The position numbers were made by a program, and so were the translations under genes. DNA of 64,000 nt, taken from the NCBI GenBank assembly GCA_028284445.1, contig JANQRS010000012.1, positions 148,965 through 212,964 of the forward strand, in the 5' to 3' direction. This document shows, piece by piece, positions 54,656 through 63,943 of the stretch (position 1 is its first letter; each line of letters opens with the position of its first letter). The notes beneath the pieces are model-generated. The model was not told the origin of the DNA. It saw only the letters and a list, made by a program, of their open reading frames with translations, and did not search any database. The stretch is from Calditrichia bacterium (GTDB lineage Bacteria > Calditrichota > Calditrichia > RBG-13-44-9 > J075).

Positions 54656-55690
54656 ATGAAAACAGTAGATTTACGCAGTGATACCCTCACGCGGCCGACA
54701 GAGAAGATGCGCGCTGCGATGAGCCGAGCCGAAGTCGGTGATGACGTCTTCAATGAAGATCCCACCTTGAATCGGCTTCAAGACTATATCGCTGAACTCA
54801 CAGGAATGGAAAAAGCTCTTTTTGTTACGAGTGGTACCCAGGGTAATCAAATTTGTATCAATGCACATACTCAGCCCGGTCAGGAAGTTATTGTCGACAA
54901 AAACTCGCATATCTTCAATTATGAATCAGGCTCACCGGCAATGCTGGCCGGAGTTCAACTACATTGCCTTGACGGAACAAATGGCATAGTCAGCAAGGAT
55001 GAGGTGGCCGCTGCAGTCCGGCCAGCGGATGACCATTATCCGCAAACAGGATTGGTTTGTCTGGAAAACACCCACAATCGGGGTGGGGGCTTCATCTACC
55101 CGCTGGAAGAGATTGAGCAAATTGCCGAGTTTTGCCGCACCGCCGGATTACCGCTGCACCTTGACGGCGCCCGCTTGTGGAATGCATCCGTGGCGACCGG
55201 TATCAGCATCAAAACTTATTGTGAGCTGTTCGATTCAGTCTCGCTGTGCTTTTCGAAAGGACTTGGGGCGCCGGTTGGCTCCGTCGTTGCCGGCAAAGCG
55301 GATTTTATCCAGCGAACACACTTCTATCGCAAGGCATACGGCGGCGGCGTTCGTCAGGGTGGAATCTTAGCAGCAGCAGCCCTGCATGCAATAGAACATC
55401 ATCTTCCGCTATTGTCCGAGGATCATCGCCGTGCCAAATCGCTGGCAGCCGGCATTAACGAGATTCCCGGATTGTCCGTTGACCTGCCTGCTGTGCACAC
55501 AAACATCGTTTTATTCGATATCGACGACGCGCTGATGACGGCCGCCTCATTATCCGGGAAGCTGGCTGAAGAAGGCATTCTTCAATTCCCATTCGGGCCT
55601 CAGCGAATTCGCCTGGTGACACATCTGGAAATTGCCGATGATGCTGTTGACCATGCAATTAACGTGATCAAAAAAGTAGTATTGTCTTAA
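54656..55690 (+). CDS. ltaE: Low-specificity L-threonine aldolase
   Basis: A 344-residue PLP enzyme that splits threonine or allo-threonine into glycine and acetaldehyde. The start at 54656 follows GGGAT and gives the usual LRSDTLTRPT opening. PLP is bound by Lys201 in CFSKGLGAPVGS; HLDGARLWNA contains the Asp that contacts the PLP ring. Length and motifs are normal. It is 15 bp upstream of trkA and might be transcribed with the potassium genes; a functional link is not evident. Confidence 0.94.
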   Translation: MKTVDLRSDTLTRPTEKMRAAMSRAEVGDDVFNEDPTLNRLQDYIAELTGMEKALFVTSGTQGNQICINAHTQPGQEVIVDKNSHIFNYESGSPAMLAGVQLHCLDGTNGIVSKDEVAAAVRPADDHYPQTGLVCLENTHNRGGGFIYPLEEIEQIAEFCRTAGLPLHLDGARLWNASVATGISIKTYCELFDSVSLCFSKGLGAPVGSVVAGKADFIQRTHFYRKAYGGGVRQGGILAAAALHAIEHHLPLLSEDHRRAKSLAAGINEIPGLSVDLPAVHTNIVLFDIDDALMTAASLSGKLAEEGILQFPFGPQRIRLVTHLEIADDAVDHAINVIKKVVLS

Positions 55691-55705
55691 AGGAAGCCCA
55701 GGTAT

Positions 55706-57040
55706 ATGAAAATTGTTGTGGTTGGAGCTGGCGAAATCGGTTTCCACCTGGCAAAGCGCCTTTCTACTGAACACGATATTACCCTTATAGATCGGGATCT
55801 CTCCCAAATCACCCGCGCAACGGAACAACTGGATGCCCATGTTTTGCATGGCCACGGTACCAGTCTTAGCACCCTGCGTGAAGCCGGATTGCCCCGCGCA
55901 GATGCCGTTGCGGCGGTTACTGACAATGATGAACTCAACCTGCTGATTTGCCAAATCGCCAAAAATATGGGCGTGGCCGATACGGTTGCTCGGGTCCGTA
56001 ACCACGAATACACATCTCCCAACTTTGTAATTCCGCCGGAACAACTGGGCGCAGACCTCATCATCCATCCGGAAAAAGAGACGGCGGATGCCGTCATCAG
56101 CCTGCTTCGTCAATCAATAGCGACTGATATCATCAAATTTGCCGACGGTCAAATGGAGCTTATTGGCATTCGGCTGGATACGGATTCGCCGATCTTGCGC
56201 ATACCCCTCAAGGAACTCAGTGAAGAGGTGCGCCAACTGCCGATGCGCTTTGTGGCCATTCACCGCAAGAACCGCACCCTCATCCCTCGCGGTGACGATA
56301 TCCTGGCCCGTGGCGATCAGTTGTTCATCACCTGCGCACCCAAAATCCTGCCTGAGATCATGCGCATTACCGGTAAAACAGACGTTAAATTAAATGACGT
56401 GATGATTCTTGGTGGCGGTCTGGTCGGCCAATTTGTTGCCCGCGGACTAAAATCGATCAACGTTAAGATTGTAGAGAGCAATTCTGAAAAATCAGAAATG
56501 ATTGCTGACCAGCTTCCAAACTGCCTGGTTATCCACGGGGACGGGACCGATGTCGACCTGCTTGCTGCTGAAGGGCTTATCGATATGGATGCATTTATTG
56601 CGGTTACAGGCGTAGACGAGACCAACATCATCGCTACACTCGTCGCCCGCCATTTGCGCGTGCCGAGGACCATTGCCCTGGTAAACAAGATGGAATATAT
56701 GCCCATTACACCGACGATTGGGATGGATGCCGTGGTGAGTAAGCAACTAATAACGGTGAATGCAATCATGCGCTATATCTATCACCGGCAGGTTGCCTCG
56801 ATCTCCATGCTACCGAGCATCGATGCACAAATCATCGAATTTGTCGCAGCACCGGGATCTAAAATCTGCAAGCGCCCGCTAAAGGACATTCATTTTCCCA
56901 GACAGTCAATAGTTGGTGCGGTGATTTCCAAGGGAATCGCCAGCGTGCCGGTTGGCAGCACGCGTATTCAGGCGGGAGATAAAGTGATGGTATTTACAAT
57001 GCCTTCGGTATTGAAAAAGGTAGAAAAACTGTTCTCATAA
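55706..57040 (+). CDS. trkA: Trk potassium uptake NAD-binding protein
   Basis: A 444-residue TrkA with two RCK modules. Each starts with a Rossmann nucleotide-binding fold: VVVGAGEIGFHLAKRL at the N terminus and VMILGGGLVGQFVARGL at about residue 232. Each is followed by a TrkA-C (RCK_C) domain. TrkA binds NAD(H) or ATP and gates the TrkH channel from the cytoplasm. The gene is 7 bp upstream of trkH, so the pair is one transcription unit. Confidence 0.96.
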   Translation: MKIVVVGAGEIGFHLAKRLSTEHDITLIDRDLSQITRATEQLDAHVLHGHGTSLSTLREAGLPRADAVAAVTDNDELNLLICQIAKNMGVADTVARVRNHEYTSPNFVIPPEQLGADLIIHPEKETADAVISLLRQSIATDIIKFADGQMELIGIRLDTDSPILRIPLKELSEEVRQLPMRFVAIHRKNRTLIPRGDDILARGDQLFITCAPKILPEIMRITGKTDVKLNDVMILGGGLVGQFVARGLKSINVKIVESNSEKSEMIADQLPNCLVIHGDGTDVDLLAAEGLIDMDAFIAVTGVDETNIIATLVARHLRVPRTIALVNKMEYMPITPTIGMDAVVSKQLITVNAIMRYIYHRQVASISMLPSIDAQIIEFVAAPGSKICKRPLKDIHFPRQSIVGAVISKGIASVPVGSTRIQAGDKVMVFTMPSVLKKVEKLFS

Positions 57041-57047
57041 GGACATC

Positions 57048-58490
57048 ATGCATTTCTCCAGCGTCATATATGTGCTCTCCTATTTATTGATCTTCTTATC
57101 GGCAGCAATGTTATTGCCCGTTCCCTTTTCGCTGTATTATGGCGAGTCCGATTACGTCGCCCAATTGATTAGCGCCGCAATCACGGCCCTCGCCGGAATT
57201 GTGGGACTTTATTTCAGCAATTTTGAAGGCGACGTGCGTCCGAAAGAAGGGTTTGCGGTAGTGACGTTTGGCTGGATATTTCTGTCCTTGTTTGGCTGCC
57301 TGCCCTTCATCATTCACGGCTCAATTCCTTCAATTACCGATGCCTATTTTGAAACTATTTCCGGTTTTACCACAACCGGTGCCACCATTCTGACCGATAT
57401 TGAAGCCTTGCCCCGCGGCTTGTTGCTTTGGCGATCCCTAACCCACTGGCTCGGTGGTATGGGCATCATTGTGCTCTCCCTGGCCATTCTACCTTTCCTG
57501 GGAATTGGCGGCATGCAGATGTTTAAGGCGGAAGTGCCCGGCCCGGTCGCTGATAAGCTGACACCGCGGGTTGCTGGCACCGCCAAGATACTTTGGGGCG
57601 TATATGTCTTGCTAACCGCCGCCGAGACAGCGCTGCTGATGCTGGGCGGCATGAGCTTTTTTGATAGCCTTTGCCACAGCTTCGCCACCCTGGCTACTGG
57701 CGGGTATTCTACTCAGAATGCCAGCATAGCTGCATACAACAGCACTTATATAGACTTTATCATCATATTTTTTATGTTGCTGGCTGGCACCAATTTCGCC
57801 ATACACTACCGTTTCCTGAAAGGAGATTGGCAGGCGTACAGGCAGAATAAGGAGTTCGTCTTTTACATTTCAACGATTGGGGCAGCAACAGCGCTAATCG
57901 GACTGCATACCTTTTTTCGCAGCGACATGACCTTGCTCAAGGCCTTCCAGGACACTTTATTTCAGGTGCTTTCGATCATTACGACGACCGGCTTCGCCAC
58001 TGCAGATTATGAACAGTGGTCACAAAGCAGCCAGGCCGTGCTACTTTTTTTAATGTTTACCGGAGGCTGCGCCGGATCAACCGCCGGCGGCATTAAAATT
58101 ATCCGCATATATATTCTCATCAAGTTCATATTCAGCGAGATTACCCGCCTGCTGCACCCTCATGCCGTTGTGCGCGTTCGTATCGGGAGCACCATCGTCA
58201 ATCGTGAGGTCATCACCAACGTTTTGGGTTTCTATGCGCTGTTTATGTTCACTCTTGTAATTGGCGTGGTCGTAATGACCCTGCTGGGATTGGATATACT
58301 CTCTGCGCTTGGCGCCGTGATTGCAACTTTGGGCAATATAGGTCCTGGCCTCGGTAGCGTTGGCCCCACAGATAATTATGCACACATACCGGAATTGGGT
58401 AAGTGGTTTTTGTCTTTCTTAATGCTGGCAGGCCGCTTAGAACTCTTTACGGTAGTGATATTGCTAACGCCGGGGTTTTGGCGGAAGTAA
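57048..58490 (+). CDS. trkH: Trk potassium uptake channel subunit
   Basis: A 480-residue polytopic membrane protein of the TrkH/KtrB superfamily. Selectivity-filter-like elements occur at SGFTTTGATILTD (first pore loop), ATGGYSTQN, TTTGFATADY and GNIGPGLGSVGP (fourth), which correspond to the four pore repeats. The filter Gly residues are present. It imports K+ in partnership with TrkA immediately upstream. It converges on the barrel gene with a 1-bp gap. Confidence 0.96.
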   Translation: MHFSSVIYVLSYLLIFLSAAMLLPVPFSLYYGESDYVAQLISAAITALAGIVGLYFSNFEGDVRPKEGFAVVTFGWIFLSLFGCLPFIIHGSIPSITDAYFETISGFTTTGATILTDIEALPRGLLLWRSLTHWLGGMGIIVLSLAILPFLGIGGMQMFKAEVPGPVADKLTPRVAGTAKILWGVYVLLTAAETALLMLGGMSFFDSLCHSFATLATGGYSTQNASIAAYNSTYIDFIIIFFMLLAGTNFAIHYRFLKGDWQAYRQNKEFVFYISTIGAATALIGLHTFFRSDMTLLKAFQDTLFQVLSIITTTGFATADYEQWSQSSQAVLLFLMFTGGCAGSTAGGIKIIRIYILIKFIFSEITRLLHPHAVVRVRIGSTIVNREVITNVLGFYALFMFTLVIGVVVMTLLGLDILSALGAVIATLGNIGPGLGSVGPTDNYAHIPELGKWFLSFLMLAGRLELFTVVILLTPGFWRK

Positions 58491-58491
58491 C

Positions 58492-60081
58492 TCAAAACTT
58501 ATACACCACACTCACATTGAATATCGCGTTACGTACGTCATTCTGCTCAAAATCGCGATCCTCATCATTGTCGTAATTGGCAAATATTTGCAGTTGCCAG
58601 TGATCAGTGAGAGGAATCCAGCCGAAGGCAAAAACAGACTGCACTTTGCGGTTGGAATAGAAAGAATTGAACACGGAGAATGTTGCATTCGGAAAATCGC
58701 GCCAGCTTAAACGATACTCAAGATTGAGGAACATCCCACCCAGATTCATATATTCACTGGATACAACAAGCCCGTACGCATTAAAATCGGCTTGCTCAAT
58801 AAAGGCATCTGTTACCCGCCCATCAATATTATGGCGCCGCGTTTCGCGAAAAATACCGGCGCCAATAGCATTAAATTCGCCATAGAAGATTTTCGGTATC
58901 ACGGAGACTGTATACTCAGCAAAATTGGGGTTGATCTCATCGCTAATTTCATAGCGCCGGTTTTCATACTCTCCACCTAGCTCAATACCAAAATGCCTGA
59001 CCAATGCCCACTCAACATCCAGTTCAGGCCGTAGACTATAAAAGCGATTGGAATATTGTTCACCCGATATTTGACTCTCAAAATCATTGTAGAGAGCTTC
59101 AAAGATGATGTCCAGCGATTGGCGCGTATCGCGTCGATAACGCAAGCCGCTCAAAATACGGTGCTGTAAATATTGATAACCGCCCGTTCGACGTTCTTTG
59201 TAAAATCCCGGGTAGTATCCAATGTAGAGGGCATTACTAAACGACCAGGCATTCTCATAGTTCAAAGAGATATCAGCCGACAACACATCACCAATTAGTG
59301 AATCCGGTTCCGTATAATACTTATAGCGGGTTCTAATGTCTGTTGATATGCGGTGCTGAAGATTACCGAGGCTAACAAAATTGAAACGCGCCCGGCTGTC
59401 TATGAAATCATTTCCATTCTCCGCGAGCTGGGAGTGAAAATATTCGCTTTCCAGTTCAAACCGGCTGATTCGGCTTGCGCGCCGACTTTCCAGGGACGTT
59501 TGTAGGGCGTAGTTGACAAACTGGTTATCCAGGCGGAAGCGATGGTTAAGGAAGACCTTTTCTTGACCAAGGCGAAAGGGTTGAAAATAGGTGATGCCGA
59601 CGAAGGGGCTTTGGAGTTCCTCGCGCAAAACCGCATCATCATCGACCAGGGCAACTTCAAACTCCTGGACGGAGTAGTCAATACCTGATTCGACCTGAAA
59701 TGTGCCTGACTCAGCAATCGAGTTTAGAGGATCATAACTCCATCTCTCTTGATCCGGCAGGTTTGTCGCAGGGTTGTCCGGGTGGAGTTCCTGGGCGGCC
59801 AATTCCTCTTTTAAGAGATCATCAGCGGTTAACAAGAGCTGAAACGCATCATTCCACAATCCCTCCGCCGCCAGATCGTTGGCATCTTCGAGCACAAATA
59901 CCACCAGGCTGTCTGGCAAGAATATGCGCTGCAACTGCATTTCCAATTGCAGCAGTGTAGATTCGTACAGGTTCTTGTGATATTCCGTGATATCGGCACT
60001 TTGCTCATCAACCTGCGCAGACAACCTGACAAGACTTACCAGTAAACATAAAATGAGAATAATAGGTCTAAAGATAGTCAT
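58492..60081 (-). CDS. Predicted outer-membrane barrel with helical N-terminal domain
   Basis: A 529-residue protein. After a signal peptide (PIILILCLLVSLVRLSAQ) there is a short helical stretch (~20-110) and then about 14-16 strands with alternating aromatic/polar residues (for example ISRFELESEYFHSQ, QHRISTDIRTRYKYYTE, ADYSLNYE-like segments), ending in FNVSVVYKF, a canonical closing strand with terminal Phe. It is likely to be an outer-membrane barrel; the helices may lie in the periplasm. The helical periplasmic protein at 60228 is just upstream on the same strand (146-bp gap), so the two may form a pair. Function unknown. Confidence 0.7.
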   Translation of the reverse strand: MTIFRPIILILCLLVSLVRLSAQVDEQSADITEYHKNLYESTLLQLEMQLQRIFLPDSLVVFVLEDANDLAAEGLWNDAFQLLLTADDLLKEELAAQELHPDNPATNLPDQERWSYDPLNSIAESGTFQVESGIDYSVQEFEVALVDDDAVLREELQSPFVGITYFQPFRLGQEKVFLNHRFRLDNQFVNYALQTSLESRRASRISRFELESEYFHSQLAENGNDFIDSRARFNFVSLGNLQHRISTDIRTRYKYYTEPDSLIGDVLSADISLNYENAWSFSNALYIGYYPGFYKERRTGGYQYLQHRILSGLRYRRDTRQSLDIIFEALYNDFESQISGEQYSNRFYSLRPELDVEWALVRHFGIELGGEYENRRYEISDEINPNFAEYTVSVIPKIFYGEFNAIGAGIFRETRRHNIDGRVTDAFIEQADFNAYGLVVSSEYMNLGGMFLNLEYRLSWRDFPNATFSVFNSFYSNRKVQSVFAFGWIPLTDHWQLQIFANYDNDEDRDFEQNDVRNAIFNVSVVYKF

Positions 60082-60227
60082 GCCATTCCGCGGTTGTTAT
60101 AGAAGGGCATTTTTCAAGATATGTGAATTCTCGCGCGATAGTAGACGGCAAGAGAACCATTCTTTGCCGTTACATACTCATTTCGAGCGGGCAGCCTGGC
60201 TGCACCTCGATGCCCTCAGCATATTTG

Positions 60228-61760
60228 TTACTTGCTTACTAAGTTTGACGCAAGACGCGTCAGCTCCCGGCAGACCCGAAAGTCACCTCGCTCACAGGCT
60301 GTTTTGGCCTGTCGATGAAGTTCCCGGGCATTTTGGTAACGCAGTTCAAATTCCGGATTGCCGGACTGATCCTGTTGTACCATCCTGTTCATTAGCTGGT
60401 TGAGCTTCTCCAACTCGGCCAGAACTATCTCCTGGGTAACCGTTTCCTGGAGTTGACGAAGTTGAAGCCTATTTAATTTTGCCGTTACCTGATTGGCAAT
60501 TTTTAGATACCGTGACGCCTGAAGCGCATCACCCTCACCAGCATACTTCCGGGCGTTTTCCAGATTGTTATTTATCAAGCTTACCAGATTTTGACGTCCG
60601 GACCAATCGTTCCCTGAGTTCAACAGGCTGACCAGTGTTTCTTCAGCCTCTGCGATACGCGCCAAGACCTGATCGCTGTTGACACCGGCAGAGTTATCTA
60701 CCAGGCGGGATAAATTTGTCGTCACCCGATTGGCTAGATTTGTCTTGCGCTTTGCACGGGCCAGCTGATTTTGTTCGAGATGATTCTGCGCCTCATTCAC
60801 TAATTGGTTGGCGCGATTCAACAGACGACGCGCCGCGGGGCGGCGATTACCAGCAAGTTGCTGCTCAAAGCTTTGTAGCGTATTTATCGTCGATTCAATT
60901 CGAGACCGAATTTGCTCTTTTTCATTTTGTGGTAAATCAGCAGCTAAATCGAGCACGCGATAAAGCGCCTTGTTCACAACAACCAGCTTCTGCTTGGCTG
61001 CATTTTGCTCCCCTCGTTCGTAGAGATTGGCGACCGTTTCCAGTTCCCGCTCAGCTCTACGGATCACGTTATTCATGTTGTTGCTGCCGCTTAGGCCATT
61101 CGAAATTTGACGGGCTTTATCGAGGATGAGACGCGTGTCATTGAAGAAGCGGCGCCAGTCCTGATCGCTCATACCGTCGAAACCACGGGCTGAAACGCGA
61201 ATCGCGTTTTCGGCGAAATGCACTGCGAGGCGGAAATGTTCTAAAGCGGAATAGGTTCGGGACTGGCGAGCCAGCAGGAATGCCTGCTCGCGAAAATATC
61301 TTGCCCGGCCGAGCATATAGAGTGCTTCGCGATTCTGACTCCCTTGAACCGCAGATTCTGCCTCTTGAAGTTTCCGCTCCAGTTGATCCTGGAATTTCAG
61401 TCGGAAGATGGGGTGGTTCTTAAGCAGGGACTCTATTCTGCGTAATGATGCGGCAATTTCCAGATTGATGACGGCCAAGCGCACCAGGTTGCCGTTTTGA
61501 GCAAGTGGTTGACCTTCAGCGACTTTCAGCTTGGCGTTTTGCAATTCGTCTGCAACCATACCAAACGCAGCATTGTCGCTGGGCACCGGTAATAGTTTCA
61601 GCATGGATTCTGTTCGTTCTACCTGCAGCTGCAAGCGGCTAAAATTGCTGACAGCATTATTGTCGCGACGTTGCCCATACCCGGAGAATATGCCAACCAG
61701 AAGCAATAAAGCCACTAGCCCGGGCAGTGAAATCGATATTTTGGTGGTCCTCTTCTTCAT
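60228..61760 (-). CDS. Periplasmic all-helical repeat protein
   Basis: A 510-residue protein with a signal (ISLPGLVALLLLVGIFSGYG) and an otherwise wholly alpha-helical body. At least four related ~60-residue helical-hairpin repeats can be picked out by the pattern A-x-x-x-L-x-x-A-(R/N)-x-x-x-x-(Q/E)-x-A-x-x-x-L (around residues 75-130, 160-230, 240-310, 320-390, 400-470). It is Arg/Gln/Asn/Leu rich. It is not a TPR by sequence, but helical-repeat scaffolds of this kind often sit on barrels; the barrel gene follows. No enzyme motif seen. Confidence 0.65.
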   Translation of the reverse strand: MKKRTTKISISLPGLVALLLLVGIFSGYGQRRDNNAVSNFSRLQLQVERTESMLKLLPVPSDNAAFGMVADELQNAKLKVAEGQPLAQNGNLVRLAVINLEIAASLRRIESLLKNHPIFRLKFQDQLERKLQEAESAVQGSQNREALYMLGRARYFREQAFLLARQSRTYSALEHFRLAVHFAENAIRVSARGFDGMSDQDWRRFFNDTRLILDKARQISNGLSGSNNMNNVIRRAERELETVANLYERGEQNAAKQKLVVVNKALYRVLDLAADLPQNEKEQIRSRIESTINTLQSFEQQLAGNRRPAARRLLNRANQLVNEAQNHLEQNQLARAKRKTNLANRVTTNLSRLVDNSAGVNSDQVLARIAEAEETLVSLLNSGNDWSGRQNLVSLINNNLENARKYAGEGDALQASRYLKIANQVTAKLNRLQLRQLQETVTQEIVLAELEKLNQLMNRMVQQDQSGNPEFELRYQNARELHRQAKTACERGDFRVCRELTRLASNLVSK

Positions 61761-61918
61761 ACTGGTTATATAAACAACAAGTGTGCCAGCCAGCGGAGAT
61801 CAACACTCCAATTCTTTATTTATAAACAACTTAAACCCAATTGATTCAAATAAGTGCTATCAAATCTGTACGATTTGGTGTACCGCAAGGTACGCTCATT
61901 TTTCGCCAATCCCAGAAG

Positions 61919-62566
61919 TTAAATTGTCAATTTCTGATCTTCCTGCATAATCGCTCCTTGCCGAAAGATTTCAGCGACAATCCATACAAGAAAACCGATG
62001 AATAATGTATTTAGCTGATATCCCTCAATGCTCTCCAAATAGAATCCCCAGATAACAAAATATTCATGATATACCTCGCTAATCAATCCATATAACATGT
62101 AAGCCAAGAGGGCATAGGCAAAAATAGTCATACCGACATATCGAAGTAGCTTAAAATTAGCCTGGGAAAAGGTATTCCCAGCGGATATGTTTCGAAAAAC
62201 TTTAAACAGGAACCACATCACCAACAGGGTGGCAATTCTGTTCAATATGTCCTGAAGAAAGGGCAGAAACCGATGCAGAAATGAGGGTCCGGTAATTGCA
62301 ACCTTGCCGTGAAAATCAATCGCATAAGGATTATAGAAGCAGGCTTTATTCAGATGCTCGTCTAATTCCTCAGTAGACATATTCATTGGTAGCTCAAAAG
62401 CGTCAAGACCGATCTTAAATTCTGTTTGGGGACTCACTAAAGGCCCACCAAAATATTTAAGCACAGCTAAGGGCAAGGTCAACACCATAACAGGTATTGC
62501 CACCATCAAAAAGTATTTGGCAAATTCTATTAGTATTGGCGCCTTCTTCTCAGACATTTTGGACAT
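61919..62566 (-). CDS. DUF2975 membrane protein
   Basis: A 215-residue protein with about four transmembrane helices (around 17-37, 108-122, 140-162, 183-207). DUF2975 members are usually paired with a short XRE-type regulator, as here, with which it overlaps by 17 bp. The loop with LNKACFYNPYAIDFHG between helices one and two is typical. The role is unknown; the gene pair resembles regulated membrane modules of Bacillus YoaS/YozG. Confidence 0.8.
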   Translation of the reverse strand: MSKMSEKKAPILIEFAKYFLMVAIPVMVLTLPLAVLKYFGGPLVSPQTEFKIGLDAFELPMNMSTEELDEHLNKACFYNPYAIDFHGKVAITGPSFLHRFLPFLQDILNRIATLLVMWFLFKVFRNISAGNTFSQANFKLLRYVGMTIFAYALLAYMLYGLISEVYHEYFVIWGFYLESIEGYQLNTLFIGFLVWIVAEIFRQGAIMQEDQKLTI

Positions 62567-62822
62567 TTTCCAGGTCTCCCTTTAACCTAGCTTCTATGAT
62601 ATCTCTTTTCCCTTTTACGCTTGCATCATATTCAAGCAAATCACCTGGCTGACAATCCAGTTCGCGGCAAAGCGCCTGAAGCGTGGAAAAGCGAATGGCG
62701 CGAGCCTTACCATTCTTCAAAATCGATAAGTTGGCAATGGTAATACCTACCCGTTCTGCCAATTCAGTTAGCGACATTTGCCGCTTTACAAGCATTAGGT
62801 CGAGATTAATTTTGATTGACAT
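62550..62822 (-). CDS. XRE-family HTH regulator (YozG-like)
   Basis: A 90-residue DNA-binding protein. The start at 62822 removes a long unsupported N-terminal extension and gives MSIKINLDLMLVKRQMSLTELAERVGI. The HTH is SLTELAERVGITIANLSILKNGKARAIRFSTLQAL, followed by CRELDCQPGDLLEY, as in YozG-type repressors. It overlaps the DUF2975 gene by 17 bp and probably regulates it. The C-terminal tail (KGKRDIIEARLKGDLENV) is charged. Confidence 0.85.
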   Translation of the reverse strand: MSIKINLDLMLVKRQMSLTELAERVGITIANLSILKNGKARAIRFSTLQALCRELDCQPGDLLEYDASVKGKRDIIEARLKGDLENVQNV

Positions 62823-63013
62823 ATTTCCAGTTTCGCTTTGATAATCATGAAGATTTACAATTGGCCTGATATTCAAGTGCGATTTAAAATATTTATCGTT
62901 ATTCAATAAAAATTTATCGAATAACACGTAATACAAGTTTAGAAATTCGACAGGTGAGGGAAATTATCCGGCATGTCATGCAAAGAATTGGAGAATAAAC
63001 CAGAAGGGGCACG

Positions 63014-63760
63014 ATGCGTTCAGAAGAAAATGATTCAGCAGGTATTGTAGAAACGGGAGCTACAGCACAAAAGCCAGACTTGCCAGAGCATTCAGTGCAG
63101 CCAGGAATAGCGATTGTCGATCTTGTAATTTTCCTTGGTATGATGTTCTTTATTCGAACAATTGGCGTCGCCATCCTGGGTTTCTGGGGGAACGTACTGC
63201 TAAATTCTCTAACCACGGTTGGCGTGGCAACACTCTTGCTATACTTTCGTGGGCAAACCTGGAAAAGCCTCGGACTTACCAAACCGGAAAGCTACTCAAA
63301 GATGTTAGCGATTGTTGCGCTGACCCTGATCGGCACAGTGGCATCGATCATGGTTTTTGAAATATTCATACGCGATCTCCTCACTGAAGCGAGTATCGCA
63401 TCACCGGCCCCGGATACACGCTTCCAGGAACTCAGGGGCAACCTTCCTTACTTCTTCTCAATTATTGGCTTTGTCTTAATTGAATCATTTTTAGAGGAGC
63501 TCCAAGACAGGGGATTCTCGTTCAACAGATTGGAATCGCTCTTCTCTAAAATTCCATTATCAGTGGTATTCGCGGTTCTCATCCAGGCGGCTATTTTCGG
63601 ATTTAGACATTCAGGTACTCACGGCATAACCGGAGCGATAACGGCCGGCATTATCGGGTTGGTTTTCGGCATATCGTATATCGTTTCCGGACGCAATATC
63701 TGGCCGGTAGTCATAGCGCATTGCCTCCTGAATACCATGTCAATGGTCGAGCGGATTTGA
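63014..63760 (+). CDS. CPBP family intramembrane metalloprotease
   Basis: A 248-residue polytopic protein with about six to eight helices and a polar N-terminal ~28 residues. The abortive-infection/CAAX-protease family motifs are all present: EExxxR (Glu161, Glu162, Arg166), FxxxH (Phe195, His199) and a late HxxxN (in AHCLLN). These form the intramembrane active site. Family members cleave or process prenylated or leader peptides, and some confer phage or bacteriocin resistance. No peptide substrate gene is adjacent. It is divergent from the XRE/DUF2975 pair. Confidence 0.88.
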   Translation: MRSEENDSAGIVETGATAQKPDLPEHSVQPGIAIVDLVIFLGMMFFIRTIGVAILGFWGNVLLNSLTTVGVATLLLYFRGQTWKSLGLTKPESYSKMLAIVALTLIGTVASIMVFEIFIRDLLTEASIASPAPDTRFQELRGNLPYFFSIIGFVLIESFLEELQDRGFSFNRLESLFSKIPLSVVFAVLIQAAIFGFRHSGTHGITGAITAGIIGLVFGISYIVSGRNIWPVVIAHCLLNTMSMVERI

Positions 63761-63816
63761 GGTTAGAGATTGGAGACTTGATTGTGACCGGACAGATGCT
63801 GTGAGTTGAGAGTTGT
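63761..63816. repeat. Short 7-bp tandem arrays
   Basis: After the CPBP stop, heptamers ggttaga, gattgga and gacttga follow from 63761 to 63781, and gagttga plus gagttgt lie at 63803-63816. They differ in sequence from the C-R-A-G-C-A-T array but have the same 7-bp period. They end before a stretch resembling widely spread intergenic repeats (ctttgcgttcttag). Confidence 0.5.
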
Positions 63817-63865
63817 TTGTATCTTTGCGTTCTTAGGAATTCTTCGTGACCTTGGCGTTGATCTT

Positions 63866-63893
63866 CGAGCATCCAGTATCAAGCATCGAGCTT
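63866..63893. repeat. Degenerate 7-bp tandem array (4 units)
   Basis: Units cgagcat, ccagtat, caagcat, cgagctt follow without gaps. They match the 24-51 array in period, length and consensus, and the flanking sequence before them (ttggcgttgatctt) resembles that before the left array. The array lies directly before the rRNA terminator. Confidence 0.65.
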
Positions 63894-63901
63894 AAAACAG
63901 C

Positions 63902-63936
63902 AAAAGGCCCAACTGAATGAATCAGTTGGGCCTTTT
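63902..63936 (-). terminator. rRNA operon terminator
   Basis: A perfect 15-bp stem (63902-63916 with 63922-63936) and 5-nt loop. On the minus strand it ends in a T-run (ttttgctgtttt). It lies 8-10 bp after the end of the 5S rRNA and so terminates the rrn operon that enters from the right. Confidence 0.93.
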
Positions 63937-63943
63937 AAATGAA

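Noticed and set aside
63014..63760. CPBP protease read as an abortive-infection phage defence gene
   Set aside because: The family includes such genes, but there is no partner toxin or defence neighbour, so only the protease call is kept.
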